Source: Oscarella lobularis (Eukaryota > Porifera > Homoscleromorpha > Homosclerophorida > Oscarellidae). Taken from it: a DNA stretch of 64,000 bases. How positions within the stretch are numbered: the stretch's first letter is position 1; each line of letters starts with the position of its first letter. The translations under genes were made by a program, and so were the position numbers. The notes beneath the pieces are model-generated. The model worked only from the letters and a program-made list of their open reading frames with translations. It was not told the origin of the DNA and ran no database searches. The stretch spans positions 434,001 through 498,000 of the forward strand of contig NC_089176.1 of NCBI RefSeq assembly GCF_947507565.1, in the 5' to 3' direction. Shown one piece after another: positions 1 to 11,721 of the stretch.

Positions 1-269
1 CGTACTATGCAGTGGACATACTGCACGAGGCCAACTTCGTAATCAACTCTATACTCTACTTTCTCTGGCTGACATCGTTGAACAGAAACCCAAACGACAA
101 TTCCGCCGAATCGTGTTGCACGTTCTTAGGGCTGTCACGCGTATTTCGACGTCAAATCAACAGAGCCGCGTCTTACCATCACACCCGTCGTCAAAGTCAA
201 AGTCAGCAGACGAAGACTACGACAGAAATAAACAACAAGCTGTACACGGGACAGGAAGTTGAAAACTGA
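1..269 (+). CDS. Rhodopsin-like GPCR, C-terminal fragment (copy A)
   Basis: This is the last 89 or so residues of a class A GPCR cut by the window edge. It holds the end of the extracellular loop, TM7 (NFVINSILYFLW, a variant of NPxxY) and a basic, Gln/Thr-rich cytoplasmic tail, ending at TGA 267-269. It is identical or nearly so to the end of the intact gene at 29129-30298, so it is the same receptor in copy A. The rest lies left of the window. Confidence 0.85.
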   Translation, partial: YYAVDILHEANFVINSILYFLWLTSLNRNPNDNSAESCCTFLGLSRVFRRQINRAASYHHTRRQSQSQQTKTTTEINNKLYTGQEVEN

Positions 270-454
270 CTCTATGTATCAGATACGTCACCTGCGTTTG
301 TCTCTCTCTCTGTGTGTGTGTGTGTGGTGCACCTTCAAGTTTATTCTAGAAACGCATTATAAAGAAGAATCGTCTGTGGTCTAGGCACACGTAATTTAAT
401 GACAATAATAACACGTACGCTACGCTAAAGAGATCCCCGAATTCATTCTGAGTT

Positions 455-2391
455 TCAGTAGGGCTGATATCTATAGTGCGGTTGATACCCGTGAATGGGC
501 CCATAGCCAGACTATAAAAACACAACAAGGACTCGCGACAAAACAGAGAGATTCTAACGAAGACTTACTGACGAATAAGCTGGTCGATCTTGTCCGCTAG
601 AAGCCTGCTGTTGATTTCCCTGTTGGCTACCTCCTCCTCCTCCTCCTCCCCCTCCTTGTTGCTGTTGTTGTGGTTGCTGTGACTGCTGCTGTGACTGCTG
701 CTGCTGCTGCTGTTGTTGTTGTTGACCGCCCTGACTTGACTCTAGGTAACGAGCGTATTGCCTGTATCGCCAATACAAAAAACTCGTAAAAAAACGGCAG
801 TAAAAAGAGTCTAACAAGAATGACTCACGCTGCGTAGTCCTGATGAGAGAATCCCTACAAACAAAACAAAAAAAAACGACGATTTAGTTCGTACAGAAAA
901 GAAGAGGCGCGCGTAGCAGAGACGACGATACAAAGATGACGTCGCTTCAGCCCTCCATGCACTAACCGATTGATAAGCATCTTGAGTACCGTAGCTGCAT
1001 ACAGGCACAGGCACAGGCACACATGCACAAACAGGCCAAATCATTCATCTCATCAAAAATCGACATTGCACGCTCTCAATTACCCGGAATACGCGCCGTA
1101 GCCGGGATACGACGCCTGGCCCATGTCCGGATAGCCGTACGCTCTCGGATCATACATGGAACGCTGAGCGGCGGCGGCCGCCGCCATCGCCGCTGGCGGA
1201 TATCCCATGGAGCCATACCCGCCTCGATGCGGAAGCGGCGGAGGAAGATATCCTCGATAGGGACCAGGAGGCATAGAGCCTAAAATAAAATAAATAAATC
1301 AAGTCCTATTGTATTTTTTTATCTCACCTGCTGGAGGAGGATATGGCTTTGGTTTTTTCGGTGCCGTTCTCGGCGTTGCCTCGTTCACCTTACGCAATCT
1401 TTGTGTGTGTGAATATCTCGACTTAGATTACATTATTCTACCTCGATTTTTCGTCCATCGATGACTGAACCGTGGACTTTAAATTTGGCGACGTCGGCTT
1501 CTTCTCCCGAATCGAACGTGACGAACCCGAATCCCTACGTAGCACGCAACGCTACCGTATAAGAAAATGCCCCGAAAAAAAAATAAACCCAACCTTGGAT
1601 CCTCGTTCATTAAAAATAATCTCGGCTTCAGCAACGTGACCGTACGGCTAGAGAAATCATCCATCGAGAGAGCGCCGCCGGCTTTGCACTCATTCTCACC
1701 TCAAAGAGCCTGACAAGATCGTTGTCTCGAAATCGAAACGGTAAGTTGGACACGTGCAGTCGTCTTTGCCCGCTGGGCCCCGCCGAAGAGGTAGACGATT
1801 GGACGGGAACGGGCATGCCATGAATTGCCGAATCAGATTTTGAATCTCCACTTCGACTATCGGTGAGCGCCTCAACGGTCGAGATCGATTTATCAGGCCT
1901 ATCCTATGGAATTAATATAATTTCAGCGTCAATTGAGACCGTTTTGTTTCGGGGGCTAAACTGAAACGTGCCATACCACGTGGTTCAGTTACGCTATTAA
2001 AAAAACGCCTCCCCAAGCCTTATTGAAGCTACAGACGACGCTTCGGTGAGGCGTCACTGAAAGTTCTTTTAGTTTTAGGTCGGGAAAAAGCGGTCGTTGC
2101 TTTCTCAGCTAAGGTTCACCGCTGGCGGAATGCGGAAGCGGAAATGCTCGCCAATCGAGATTCTACGACTCTTCTTGACGATGTGCTCACCTCTCTCGCG
2201 ACGTCGCCGCTGCCCCTCGTCCTTTCGTTCGACTGCGAACACGAATGGTAGCCTTCTGACTCTTGCGACGACGTTTTCGATGCTTCGTCGCCCGCCGATC
2301 GACTATCGAGTCGTCCCACGTTGCCACTGCCTCCGTTTGGCTGCGCGTAAGACGACGACGAGGACGACGACGAAGGGCGAAGAGTTGCCAT
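455..2391 (-). CDS. RBFOX-family RNA-binding splicing factor (copy A)
   Basis: This is a nuclear splicing regulator of the RBFOX family, whose single RRM binds UGCAUG in pre-mRNA. The spliced reading shows a Ser-rich N-terminus (ATG at 2389-2391), then the RRM with [16 protein letters not shown] (RNP2), [24 protein letters not shown] (RNP1) and GRKIEVNEATPR. A Pro/Tyr/Ala-rich tail follows, then micro-exons, a polyQ/polyG exon and a last exon ending [11 protein letters not shown] at TGA 455-457. Splice phases agree across the exons I joined. Relative to copy B it lacks three codons at the end of exon 1 and has Pro for His in exon 2. It is divergent from the SAND gene 73 bp away. The polyQ run and micro-exons suggest alternative C-termini, as in vertebrate RBFOX genes (inference). 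Confidence 0.9.
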
Positions 2392-2464
2392 TCTTTTCGA
2401 GGGCGTTCCTCGAAGACACGTGTGAGCTAGCGCGCTAAATGGCAAGGGCAACAAAAGCGTCCGA

Positions 2465-3507
2465 ATGGGCGACAGAAAACGTACCAAACGCCGCGGCAAT
2501 TCGATTTCTTTCCCTGTAATAAATTTTAGACGACCATTCTCCACGTTTCCTGCAACGGTCACCTCGGCCAGCTCCATTCGCACCTATTCGCCTCGTCCGT
2601 ACGAGGCTTCTGCATCGAAGACGAAAACGGCGTGTGGCGCACGCCGCAGGGTTTCGCAAAGACGTCGGGCTCCCAGACGACAAGCTCGCTTTCATGGACG
2701 AACGTCGTCGAGTGGAAAGGTGCCCCGATTCGACGGCAACGCGACAGCGGCCGCTTGCCTCTCCATGGCAACTGCACTTGTCCTTGGTGCAAGTTCGTCG
2801 AACGGGGGAAAAGTCTCGCTCTGGAGCGTCAACGAAGAGATGCCACCAGTGGTGGCGATGCGTTGGAAATTGCGCTTCAGAGACGAGAGAAGAGCGCTAG
2901 TAGTGAAGATGCTACGTTGGTTGTTGGAGACGGGTATTCGTTCAGCGAGACTGATAGGTATGTACCTATTTCTACTTAGTGAGATCACTTATTCCTTTAT
3001 TTTTTAGGAAGACGCGCGAACTTCTCATGAAGCTCAATCATCTCAATGCAAAAGTACCTAAAAGAATCCTTTTTTCACTGGTTCTCTAGCAGTTGACGAA
3101 TTAGGTAGAAATTTACCGGAAACTTAAAGATGGTATTCGACAGATTAGCAAACATAAGAGACTCGTGAGTCGTTCATCTCCACTCGTTGATTAGAATACA
3201 TTATTGATAATTCAGATAGCGGCGAAGAGAGAACAAAGGAAGCGAGAGACGGCCGTAATAGCCAATCTGCACAAATTTAATTAATTATTTCTCGTGATTA
3301 GATACTGGAAGCAAAACTGAGAGCTTCCAAACTTAATATGAAGAAAACTCTAGAACAATTCGAGGCAATGGAAAGCAGCAGCTTAAAGGAGGATGATAAC
3401 CCTAAGGAAGAATTTAAAGTGAGCAAAAGACACATGCCAAAAAAATTCAACTCATCAATATCTTCTTAATTAAGCTGCAATCAACTCTTAAACTGTTGCT
3501 CAACTAA
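2465..3507 (+). CDS. SAND-domain protein, DEAF1-like (copy A)
   Basis: This is a probable DNA-binding transcription regulator. Exon 1 (MGDRKRTKRRGNSISFP) joins in phase 0 to an exon at 2530 that encodes a SAND domain: LHVSCNGHLGQLHSHLF, RGFCIEDENGVWRTPQGF, and WTNVVEWKGAPI in place of the usual KDWK core. After it comes a Cys motif (NCTCPWC) like the one after the DEAF1 SAND domain. Later exons (KTRELLMKLNHLNAK, VEIYRKLKDGIRQ, ILEAKLRASKLNMKKT) are helical and probably form a coiled coil. The stop is TAA 3505-3507. I see no MYND zinc finger, so it is shorter than vertebrate DEAF1. The KDWK change may alter DNA contact. Minor exon borders are less certain. Confidence 0.75.
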
Positions 3508-3678
3508 TCACCAACAAGGAGGGTAAACATTTATACGCGCTTTGCTTGCCCCAATAAATCACACGTGGAAACCATTTAATCCATCGACTCACTTACACAC
3601 ACACACACACACACATACATGCACTAAGGAAAAGGGCGAAACTGCATGACAAAAGCAAGGAGAAAACAACTAGTTTAG
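3508..3678. other. Short convergent intergenic spacer with (AC)n
   Basis: This spacer lies between the 3' ends of the SAND gene (+) and the pyrophosphatase (-). It holds an AC dinucleotide run near 3596-3615 and AATAAA-like sites. The same layout is present in copy B at 33533-33703. Confidence 0.7.
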
Positions 3679-4617
3679 TTAGGCCTTGACATAGTGCCAC
3701 TTGTCCACCGAAGCATCGACAGACGCAGGCGAACCTAGCTTAGCCGCCGCCGCCAAAATCTCCCCCGCCTTCGCGGGATCGATACGAAACGGACTACCCT
3801 CTACGGAAGTATTAGCTAAAGCCAAAGCCCCGCCATCCGCCTTCTTCGCAATGAGCTGCTTCCACTGCTCGTGACACGCTTCGATGATCGAACAAGCGAA
3901 GCCCCGCTCCTTCGCCGCGCCGTCAAAAGCGAACGCATTCGGCGGATTTCCGGCAGGCATCTTATAGATCTTAAACCATTCGCGAATGGCGGCAATCAGA
4001 CCCGGCATGACGACGTCGACGTCGCCGATGTCGTTCATTTTGTCGGCTTGCGGATCCGTCACGTCGACGGCGATGATTTTCCAATCGGTTTCGCCTTCGT
4101 CGATCAGCGCCATCAGGCCGAGGATTTTCACCTGTTTCACTTGGCCGCGTTTTGCGACGACCGAGCCGATTTCGCAGACGTCGAGTGGATCGTTGTCGCC
4201 GAGACAGCTCGTGTGATCGTCGCGGTGCTGCGGATTTTCCCACGTCTGGGGAAAGGCGCCGTAGTTGAAGATGTAGCCGTGGTGGGGAAAGCAGTTGTGG
4301 ACGAAACGCGGCTTGCCCTTTTTTATGTCCTGCTTGATCGGATTGAGGGGCTCTTTCGTTGCGATCTCCATTTTCGCGTTCGTCCAGCGAGGCACTTCGA
4401 CGACCATGTTCAGCGTGCGTTTATCGGCGCTCGCGAACAGTGGGATGTCGTGGAAGGGCGATATCGCTTGGCCGGTCTCGTTTCGATAGTAGATCTTGTA
4501 GTCGGACGTGAATTCGGATCCGCTCTCCACAGCCGTGAACGACGCCATGAACTTTGCGCACAGTGAACGAAGTCTCCCAACGTTGTCGGCGATTCGTATT
4601 CGCGTGATCGCACGCAT
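3679..4617 (-). CDS. Soluble inorganic pyrophosphatase (copy A)
   Basis: This enzyme hydrolyses pyrophosphate to two phosphates and so pulls biosynthetic reactions forward. It is an intronless 312-residue ORF of family I (PPA1/PPA2 type). It contains the core GAFPQTWENP, the metal-binding signature GDNDPLDVCEIG (D-x-D-P-x-D) and KILGLMALIDEGETDWK. The N-terminus (MRAITRIRIADNVGRLRSLC) is basic and free of acidic residues apart from one Asp. It looks like a mitochondrial presequence, but a second Met (MASFTAV) could start a cytosolic form. Lack of introns is unusual beside its intron-rich neighbours. Copy B differs by two visible residues. Confidence 0.95.
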   Translation of the reverse strand: MRAITRIRIADNVGRLRSLCAKFMASFTAVESGSEFTSDYKIYYRNETGQAISPFHDIPLFASADKRTLNMVVEVPRWTNAKMEIATKEPLNPIKQDIKKGKPRFVHNCFPHHGYIFNYGAFPQTWENPQHRDDHTSCLGDNDPLDVCEIGSVVAKRGQVKQVKILGLMALIDEGETDWKIIAVDVTDPQADKMNDIGDVDVVMPGLIAAIREWFKIYKMPAGNPPNAFAFDGAAKERGFACSIIEACHEQWKQLIAKKADGGALALANTSVEGSPFRIDPAKAGEILAAAAKLGSPASVDASVDKWHYVKA

Positions 4618-4788
4618 GGACCGAGCGCGTTATTAGGAAATCACGTGTCTACACAAAGCACATTGACCTAAATAGATTTTCTGCTGCAGAGTCCGATTTA
4701 TATACTGTACAACAACAACAACAACAAAAGTTTAACTAAGTGAGTGTGAAGACCTACGTCTTCCCTATGAGAATTAGAGAGTAATAAT

Positions 4789-7571
4789 TTATAATGTGAT
4801 CAATAAACATACCGAACCACAAAGAAGTAGATACATCCTTGGCCTATCGACAGGTAGAGTTGTAGGCGATCCAAACTGACAAAAGTGATATTAGCAGAAA
4901 CTGGAAATCTACTCTACGTACCTCCAATTCCCAAACTTGATGAAATTCTCCACGATTCCGAGGCTTGAAAGTTGCTTTCACCTAACATTCCAACAGAAGA
5001 GAAACTCGCAAAGAAACGCCGGTCCCACAAGACAGATAGCAAACCTCGTTGTCCTTTGAACAGACACCAGAACGCGGTCGTACAGAAAAGACGGAATATG
5101 ACGCCTTCATCAGCTTTCCATCGGCATCCTGTACACCAAAAAATGCACACAACACCTACGTTTCCTACAGGTGACTGACCTCTGAAAATGTTGGCATTAC
5201 AGAAAACAATTTCCACTCAGTATCAGCATTGAACCGCTGAGAAACAACGATATGACTGAGTTTGATAACCATACCTAAAAATATTCGCCACTAAGATGTT
5301 TAATTAATCGCAAATTACTCCAAACTCACTTTTTTCTTCCTGACAAGAAGCGGATCCAAAATTCATTATTTCTGGAACCCTATTTGCAGCTAACAACCAC
5401 GTCATACTTAGATACTATATTGCTCTATAGAATATTTCACCGTTCATTCTTTCTGGCGAAGGAACAACAACCGTAGGCAAGGAGGAAGAAGGCAAGGACG
5501 ACGGCAAAGATGTGATGCGTAATGTGGCTGTTTCTAGACGATCCAACAGCACATCTGACTCAAGTTGAAGATATTGTGAGCAGTGCAAGTCTGACACGAC
5601 GTCGCCAATAAACGAATTACTATATTGATACGATGTGGTTACCTGACTGGAATTTCGCAGCCAAAGGAAAGTCCATCATGGACTGTAGGTTGCTTGGCAA
5701 CTGCCTCGGTAAACCATTCGCGCTCCCAAACTGCTGGCAACTCCTTCAGAAACAACGTGATTGCGCTACTAGAGTCGCGTCACTACTACTGCGTACTTTA
5801 CGTAGCGAGCGCGAACTATTTCGTCCAGCGAATAAACATAAAGATCTCCCGAATTGGACGCCGGGTGAGAGTGAAAGTCTATGCGAACAATCTACAAAAA
5901 AAGGAATTAAGTCTTACGCTTTTCTTATGTGGACAGCTCTGCCTTTTTGGCACGTGGCTTGATGACGAATTCGTCCGGCGTGACGTCGGGAGCCTCTCCA
6001 CCTAGAGCACTTGTATTTCGAGCCCCATTATCGCAGTCTTTTTTTAGGCGTACTTCCATCCCAAACAAGCTTCACATACGCGGATCTCGAGCCCGTGTTC
6101 ATCAGCTCAAGAGTCGCAGTGCCGTTCTAAAGGCTTGACTACACGAGAAACCTCAAATACTAAGCCATACCTACCTTCTGAATGTAGATTTGATCTCTTT
6201 TCGATTGAACTCGACTACGTCCACCATATCCCGACAAAGGAAGCTATCAAGGATCCCTAAGAGAATTTTGAGATTGAACACGTCAGCGCTTACATAATAA
6301 GTATCTCCAATTTCAGATAAACTGATAGCGAGAGACGATTGGACGAGCCTCTCCGTTTCACAGATAAACCAGACGACAACGGAAAAGCACTCCTAGCAAA
6401 AAAATAGGCCCTTTTTGGAGAAAACCTCTATTACCTTTACCTTGGCTCTCGCCGTGACTTCAATTGAAGCGGCAGGTTTCTGACCGTCGGCTTCCACCTA
6501 GAAAAAAAATTACGTACCTCCTAAGATGAATTTCTCGTTTTACCAAAAAATGTTTGAAACTTTCGCCCACGCTTAGCACCACTTTCATGCTCTTATCGAC
6601 GGTATTTCGAATGGTGAATTTTTTGACGCTAAACAAAGTCAAACATTGGAGAAAAACCGACGACTTTTTTTTTCTTTTTTCTCTACCTTGTCGAACCCAA
6701 AGCGACGCCAGAAAAGTGCACAAAGGGAAGACTGCAGAACAGAAGTTGCTTCCCCTTTTCGCACGTCCCCTCATCAATAATATCATGCTGTTCATTAGAA
6801 CTCGGCGATTGCGGAAGAAAAGACGTCACTCCTGCTTCTTTATCAGGAAAAGGAGAAAACTCAGTAGGAGAATCAGCAATAAGTGAAAATTGCGGCTATA
6901 CATATAATATTCAAATGACCCCAGCGCAAAAATCATCTAAAAAGCTTCTAATCACCCGCCGATGAGACGATAACTGACCACTGGCGTCCAAAGCACCGAG
7001 ACGGCTGCTCCAAGCGCCAAACAAAGTCGTCGGAGAGACGACCGTGCTGTTACTACTCGCTTCAGAACCATCCTTATAAAAAACTACAATAATAAAAGCC
7101 TCAATGAGGTTAATACTGTACTTGAAAGTCTGCGTTTTCGTCTCCCTCCTCTGCTGCTATCGCTTCAGCAGCCGGCTTGAATTGAACATTATAGGTCAAT
7201 CCAAATTCGCCTTAATTAATTAAAAAATTAATAGTAATTCAATTTTGTATCGATGCATTTTTACCGAGGGATTTCGTTCTAGACTCTGTCGCAAAATCTT
7301 CGAATGTGACCCCCGATGTCTTCGTTTCGCTGCTACCGAAGGGATCGAGTCGATTTTGTGTTGCCGATGCGATTAGTGTCTTATTTTCTTCCGTTGAGAC
7401 GTCTGCGTGGTCCGCTTGACTCTTTTCTGATTCCGGCGAGAGGAGAGACAGCGGCGTATCGCATCCCAGCGATACTTTTTCTATAAAACGACACTCCCGA
7501 TCGGCGTTGCACCCCGGGAAGAAGCGAAAATCACCGTCAAGACTGGAGAAACTGGACGAGAAGCCGTCCAT
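4789..7571 (-). CDS. ASH/MSP-like domain protein, possibly CEP192/SPD-2 type (copy A)
   Basis: This is a multi-exon gene read from MDGFSSSFSSLDGDFRFF at 7569-7571. Exons show repeated Ig-like ASH (PapD/MSP) segments: VKKFTIRNTVDKSMKVVL, NGTATLELMNTGSRSAYVKL, VTPDEFVIKPRAKK, a piece reading VPEIMNFGSASCQ, and VKATFKPRNRGEFHQVWELE. The Ser/Thr-rich acidic N-terminus followed by ASH repeats, and the NTGSRSAYVK motif, recall the centrosome scaffold CEP192/SPD-2. HYDIN or another ASH protein is possible. Exon joins between 5300 and 5950 could not all be put in phase, so the 3' half and the end point are approximate. The start is only 39 bp from the divergent phytochelatin synthase start. Confidence 0.5.
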
Positions 7572-7610
7572 CGCCGAAGCGTTTGAAAACTGAGGTCCCG
7601 GACTATCAAA

Positions 7611-8366
7611 ATGAATGCGGGCGTTGTCATTCCCATCGAATCAGAAAGAGGCCAAGAACTCTTGAAATTGGCTCAAGATGGTCCGTTCAGTGATCACCTG
7701 AAAAACATGAAGAATGCCTTCGTGAAACAGCGCCATAACACGTATTGTGGCGTGGTGAGCTTGATCATCTGTTCGAATTCGCTCGACAAAGAAGTGCGAA
7801 AGAACTACGCTGGACCGCTTGCAGAAGACTTCCAAGAGGAGGATTTCTTTACAGTCGAGCAAGCGAGGAAGGCAGTGGACAGAGAAATCGTCGCAAAGTA
7901 AGCTGAAACACTCTAGTAAAATAAACATCTGTAGTCAGAGGTGGAAAAAAATTGAATTAGGTACGAGTTTTCACCGAGTACAGAGTCTTTTTCTAGGGAG
8001 GGTTTGACGTTGGATCAAATTTTTGAATTGGCAAAAGCGCTGGACTTCAATCCTCATCTTCATCGTCCTGGCTCATCGGATGGCATGATGACACTGTCGT
8101 CGTTTCGCTCCCTTCTGAAGGACTGCCTAGGAAGCAAAAACAAAAGGATCATCGTCAATTACGACATGTCCGTTCTCGAGCAGGAACCGATTTGCCATTT
8201 CAGCCCCCTTGGCGGCTATCACGAGGACGAAGACGTGGCCCTGGTGCTCGATACTTGGCAGACGACTCCCGTTGGATGGGTGGCCCTGGAACGACTCTAC
8301 AACGCCATGAAAACCATTGATCCGGCGTGCGGACAACTTCGCGGCGCGTGTGTATTGAACCTATAA
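7611..8366 (+). CDS. Phytochelatin synthase-like protein (copy A)
   Basis: This is a glutathione gamma-glutamylcysteinyltransferase (EC 2.3.2.15) family member, a papain-fold enzyme that joins glutathione units into metal-binding phytochelatins. Two exons (7611-7897 and 7997-8366) encode 218 residues. The catalytic triad is visible: Cys46 in NTYCGVVSL, His163 in CHFSPLGGY and Asp181 in LVLDTW. The last two match the positions known in plant enzymes. It has only the catalytic domain and no Cys-rich C-terminal half, so it could act mainly as a hydrolase of glutathione conjugates, as short bacterial forms do (inference). Its 3' end converges with CK1. Confidence 0.88.
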
Positions 8367-8584
8367 TTGAAACCTTTTTTTCTCTCGTCTCCCAACAGTC
8401 GCCGTCATTTTAAAATTTAAAATTTAAATCAGTGCAATGCCACAAGCCAATTGTACACACTATAAACAACGTCTATCCGTCCTCTAACACGTCTACTTAG
8501 AACAATAAATTATATCCCGCCTAAAACCCCTTGTTTCCCATCCCCTCTTCTCCCAAAATTGATAATATCCCGTCATCTACACCC

Positions 8585-11120
8585 CTATTGTCCATAATCC
8601 TTTTCTCTTCGGGACTGCCTCGTTCGGCTCGTGTGCATCTCCCCCTCTCGCGTCTTTCCTCGCGTTCCCGATCCCTGAACAGCCTGCATGGAGCTACCCA
8701 TCGTTCCCTGAACGGCTTGCGCCGACGACGACGACGGAATTCCCGCCGTCCGTCGATCCCCCGAAACGCCAACAACAGCATTCTTCGACTCGTGCACGCG
8801 CTTGCTTCTCTTCTCCTTATGATTCGGCGGCTCACGCGGATAGTAAGAGTGAAGCGTAGACTGAACTAAAAAAAAAGAACCCTTATACCCCCTAAGAACT
8901 TATCCCCCTATTCGTCTCTCTTTACTCGGCGCTGGCTGATGAGGCCCCGGAGCGGAAAACATGTCCTGTCGCCGCGACATCGCCGCCTGAGCGGCGGCGG
9001 CGGCGCCAGTCGGCGGCACTTGCCGACTCGTACCCGAACGCTGCATCATCAGATGTTCGGACTTCAAAGGCGCGCTTGTCGGAAGAGGATCGACCATGAC
9101 ACCGGGATACCCGTGTCCAGAAGTATAGGGCATTTGAGCGAGAGGCGGCGCTGCAGCCGCCGCCGGTGGCCCCTGCGCCGCCGCCGCCGCCGCCGCCTTG
9201 TCTTTATGTTCTCTATGTTCCCTGTGATCTGGATCGTTCTCGCGGCCACCACCGCCGCCGTGGTGGTGATGGTGATGATGATGACCTCCTCTCTTATCCC
9301 CCTGGTGATTTTCTCTGAGTCCGAAGCATTAAAATCATCATTTTTCTTACTTTCAACGTGTTCCAGTCGAAGACGTAGTCGTAGGTGAAGTTCTGTCGAT
9401 GGAAGAGATTCCGAAAGAGCTGTCGGAGATAGTGATAATCGGGCTTGTCGTCGAATCGGAGCGATCGGCAAAAATTTAGATACGTAGCAAATTCAGCTAA
9501 AGGAAAAATCAATTAAATAATAATAATAATAATAATAACATACCAGGAAATCCTTTACAAAGAAAATCAACTGGCGTCGACATTTTCTTCTCGCTGATTC
9601 TGTCATATTTCTGCTTTTTTGTCGCCGCCTTGAGCCCCTGCCAAGGCAACGAGCCCAAATTGAAATACATGAGCATATAACCGAGCGACTCCAAATCGTC
9701 GCGACGACTTTGCTCTAAGTAACGGACATAAAATAAATAAATAAATAATCCATCTCGACGCCCCCTTACCGATGCCCAGATGCGTATTGATGCTCGCGTA
9801 GCGCGCCGTTCCCGTCAAATTCTTGTCCTCTCGATAGGGTATATGTTGATGGGTTCGCGGATCGCGATACTTCTTCGCCAATCCGAAATCGATGATGTAG
9901 ACGAGATTGCCTTTCTTTCCCAAACCCATGAGAAAGTTATCGGGCTTGATGTCGCGATGAATAAAGTTCTTCGAGTGAACGTACTCCACGCGACTTATCT
10001 GCAAAGGGAAGGAGTCCCAGCTGCATCCCAATGAATGCAAACGTGGTATCAATATGCGCCCCTGTCTGTACACTCTACGGATTCCGTCCCCCGTCTACCC
10101 AGTCAAAATCAAACGCCGTCTTGTCGCAAATCCTCGCCGCAGGAACCGTCGGTTCCACGGCAACAATCCCCGATCAGTTTCTCAAATGAGAACAAGAGTC
10201 CCAGACGGCCTATTAGCATATTTCACAAAGGGGCTCCCTAATGAATGCCTTCGTAACGAAATCAACCAAGCGGGGACAGAAGCCTCGAAGAGGTGGAAAG
10301 CGACCAACCCTAACTCTTTCTCTATCGCTTTCTAAATCCTTCGTCGAGGAGGTTCTTACAATATAGGAGAGAAAAAAAGGACAAAAAAGCGTGGGTTTAG
10401 GAAATGTTATTAGAGTCCGGGTCCGTCGCGAGGGGAAACCACTGATGGGACGATCGGAAGGCGGGCTAACCCACTTTACCCGCCGCGACACCCAACCCTC
10501 AAAAAAATCGTCGAGAGCGAATGTAAGTAAATAGGCGTTGTCCCCCCTTCATATATTCTCACGCGTTCGTTCTCACCAGCTGATCGGCGAGGAGGAGAAC
10601 GGTTTTCACGCTGAACTTTCGCGAGCAGAAATTAAACAAATCCTCCAAACTCGGTCCGAGAAGTTCCATGACGAGAACGTTGTAGTCGCCTTCGGCGCCG
10701 CACCACCTGATGTGGGGAATGCCGACTAGACAGACGCGCGGGGGGAAAGGGGAGGGGGAAAAAAAACGGTCGGTTAGATCGCTCGCGAGCGCGCGAATCG
10801 CGTCGTTTTTCTTCTCGTACCACCGCCTTGCATTATTTGTAGAATTTCGCTTCGATGTGAAGCTGTGGGTGGCGCGTGCGGACGCATTCTAGCTTGATTG
10901 CCACCTCTTCGCCCGAGTAGACGTTCGTTCCTATAGAAATCGCGGATCAACGACGAAGGGGTGGGGAACGGGGGAGCGAAAAAAAAAACGGGTGGCTCCC
11001 TCCTCCCCTTTCATCTTCCCCCCGCTTTCTTTTTCTTTACGTACCGAGGTAGATGTCGCCGAATGAACCGCTGCCTATCTTGCGACCGAGACGGTATTTG
11101 TTGCCGACTCGAAGTTCCAT
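8585..11120 (-). CDS. Casein kinase 1 delta/epsilon type (copy A, frame-broken)
   Basis: This is a Ser/Thr protein kinase of the CK1 delta/epsilon branch (clock, Wnt and Hedgehog signalling). It starts [20 protein letters not shown] at 11118-11120, followed by [46 protein letters not shown] and the CK1 signature [21 protein letters not shown]. The low-complexity tail has a His run, an Ala run and a last exon ending REKDYGQ. The last join (donor GTAAAG, phase 1, at about 8930) replaces an in-frame read-through that would stop at 8901. Exon 2 lacks one A compared with copy B (near 10837), which shifts the frame inside the N-lobe, so this copy as printed cannot make the kinase. A 560-bp intron lies at about 10014-10577. 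Confidence 0.88.
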
Positions 11121-11721
11121 TTTTTCGTCGCTTCCTCGTTTAGCGTACGGGCATAAAGACTCGAGAACGAGGGAGGAGTCGGCTCTAGCGAGGCGAATCT
11201 TTGTTGGATTCGCTTCGAACACTTTCGAGTGGCTTACTAGAGTCCTTTAGCCACGCGGACGAGAAGCGACGACGACGGATGGACGAGATTTCGACGGATA
11301 CCAACGACGAAAGACGAAGAACAACAAAGAGTAGCTCAATAGGAATGGCCCGTATAAGCGTCGTCATCAACCACTAAATGCATTACATACATTCAATATG
11401 ACCCGAAGCGTCGAAAGTACCCAAAGGAAAAACTTTGCTAACGCAGCGTTTCAGCGCGGAAGCAAATGCATTATTTCATTATAAAAAGTTTTCATATATA
11501 AGGCAAGAGAGCACTTCCGCCACGCACCCAGATTTCGATCATGAATACAAGAAAACTTTTATGGTATAACACTAATCAAGAAAGACTGATGAAAAATTGC
11601 GGTCAGTCTTCACTCTGATTTAATGCGTGGGGCTGTGGTCTATTACCTGTCTAATTCAATTTGTCATTATGCGTGGATAGCTAGCTACACAGTATAAAAT
11701 AGCCATACAAACGAAAAACAT
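11121..11721. other. Intergenic stretch, CK1 upstream region
   Basis: This 600 bp between the CK1 start and the DsbA-like stop holds the probable CK1 promoter and 5' UTR (11121-11300). The rest is AT-rich sequence with no ORF or repeat I can name. The equivalent in copy B is 41164-41765. Confidence 0.6.

Noticed and set aside
3871-4566. 231-residue open frame on the + strand (also 33896-34591)
   Set aside because: It is exactly antisense to the pyrophosphatase, a well-conserved enzyme; the frame is a by-product of codon use and has no motif.
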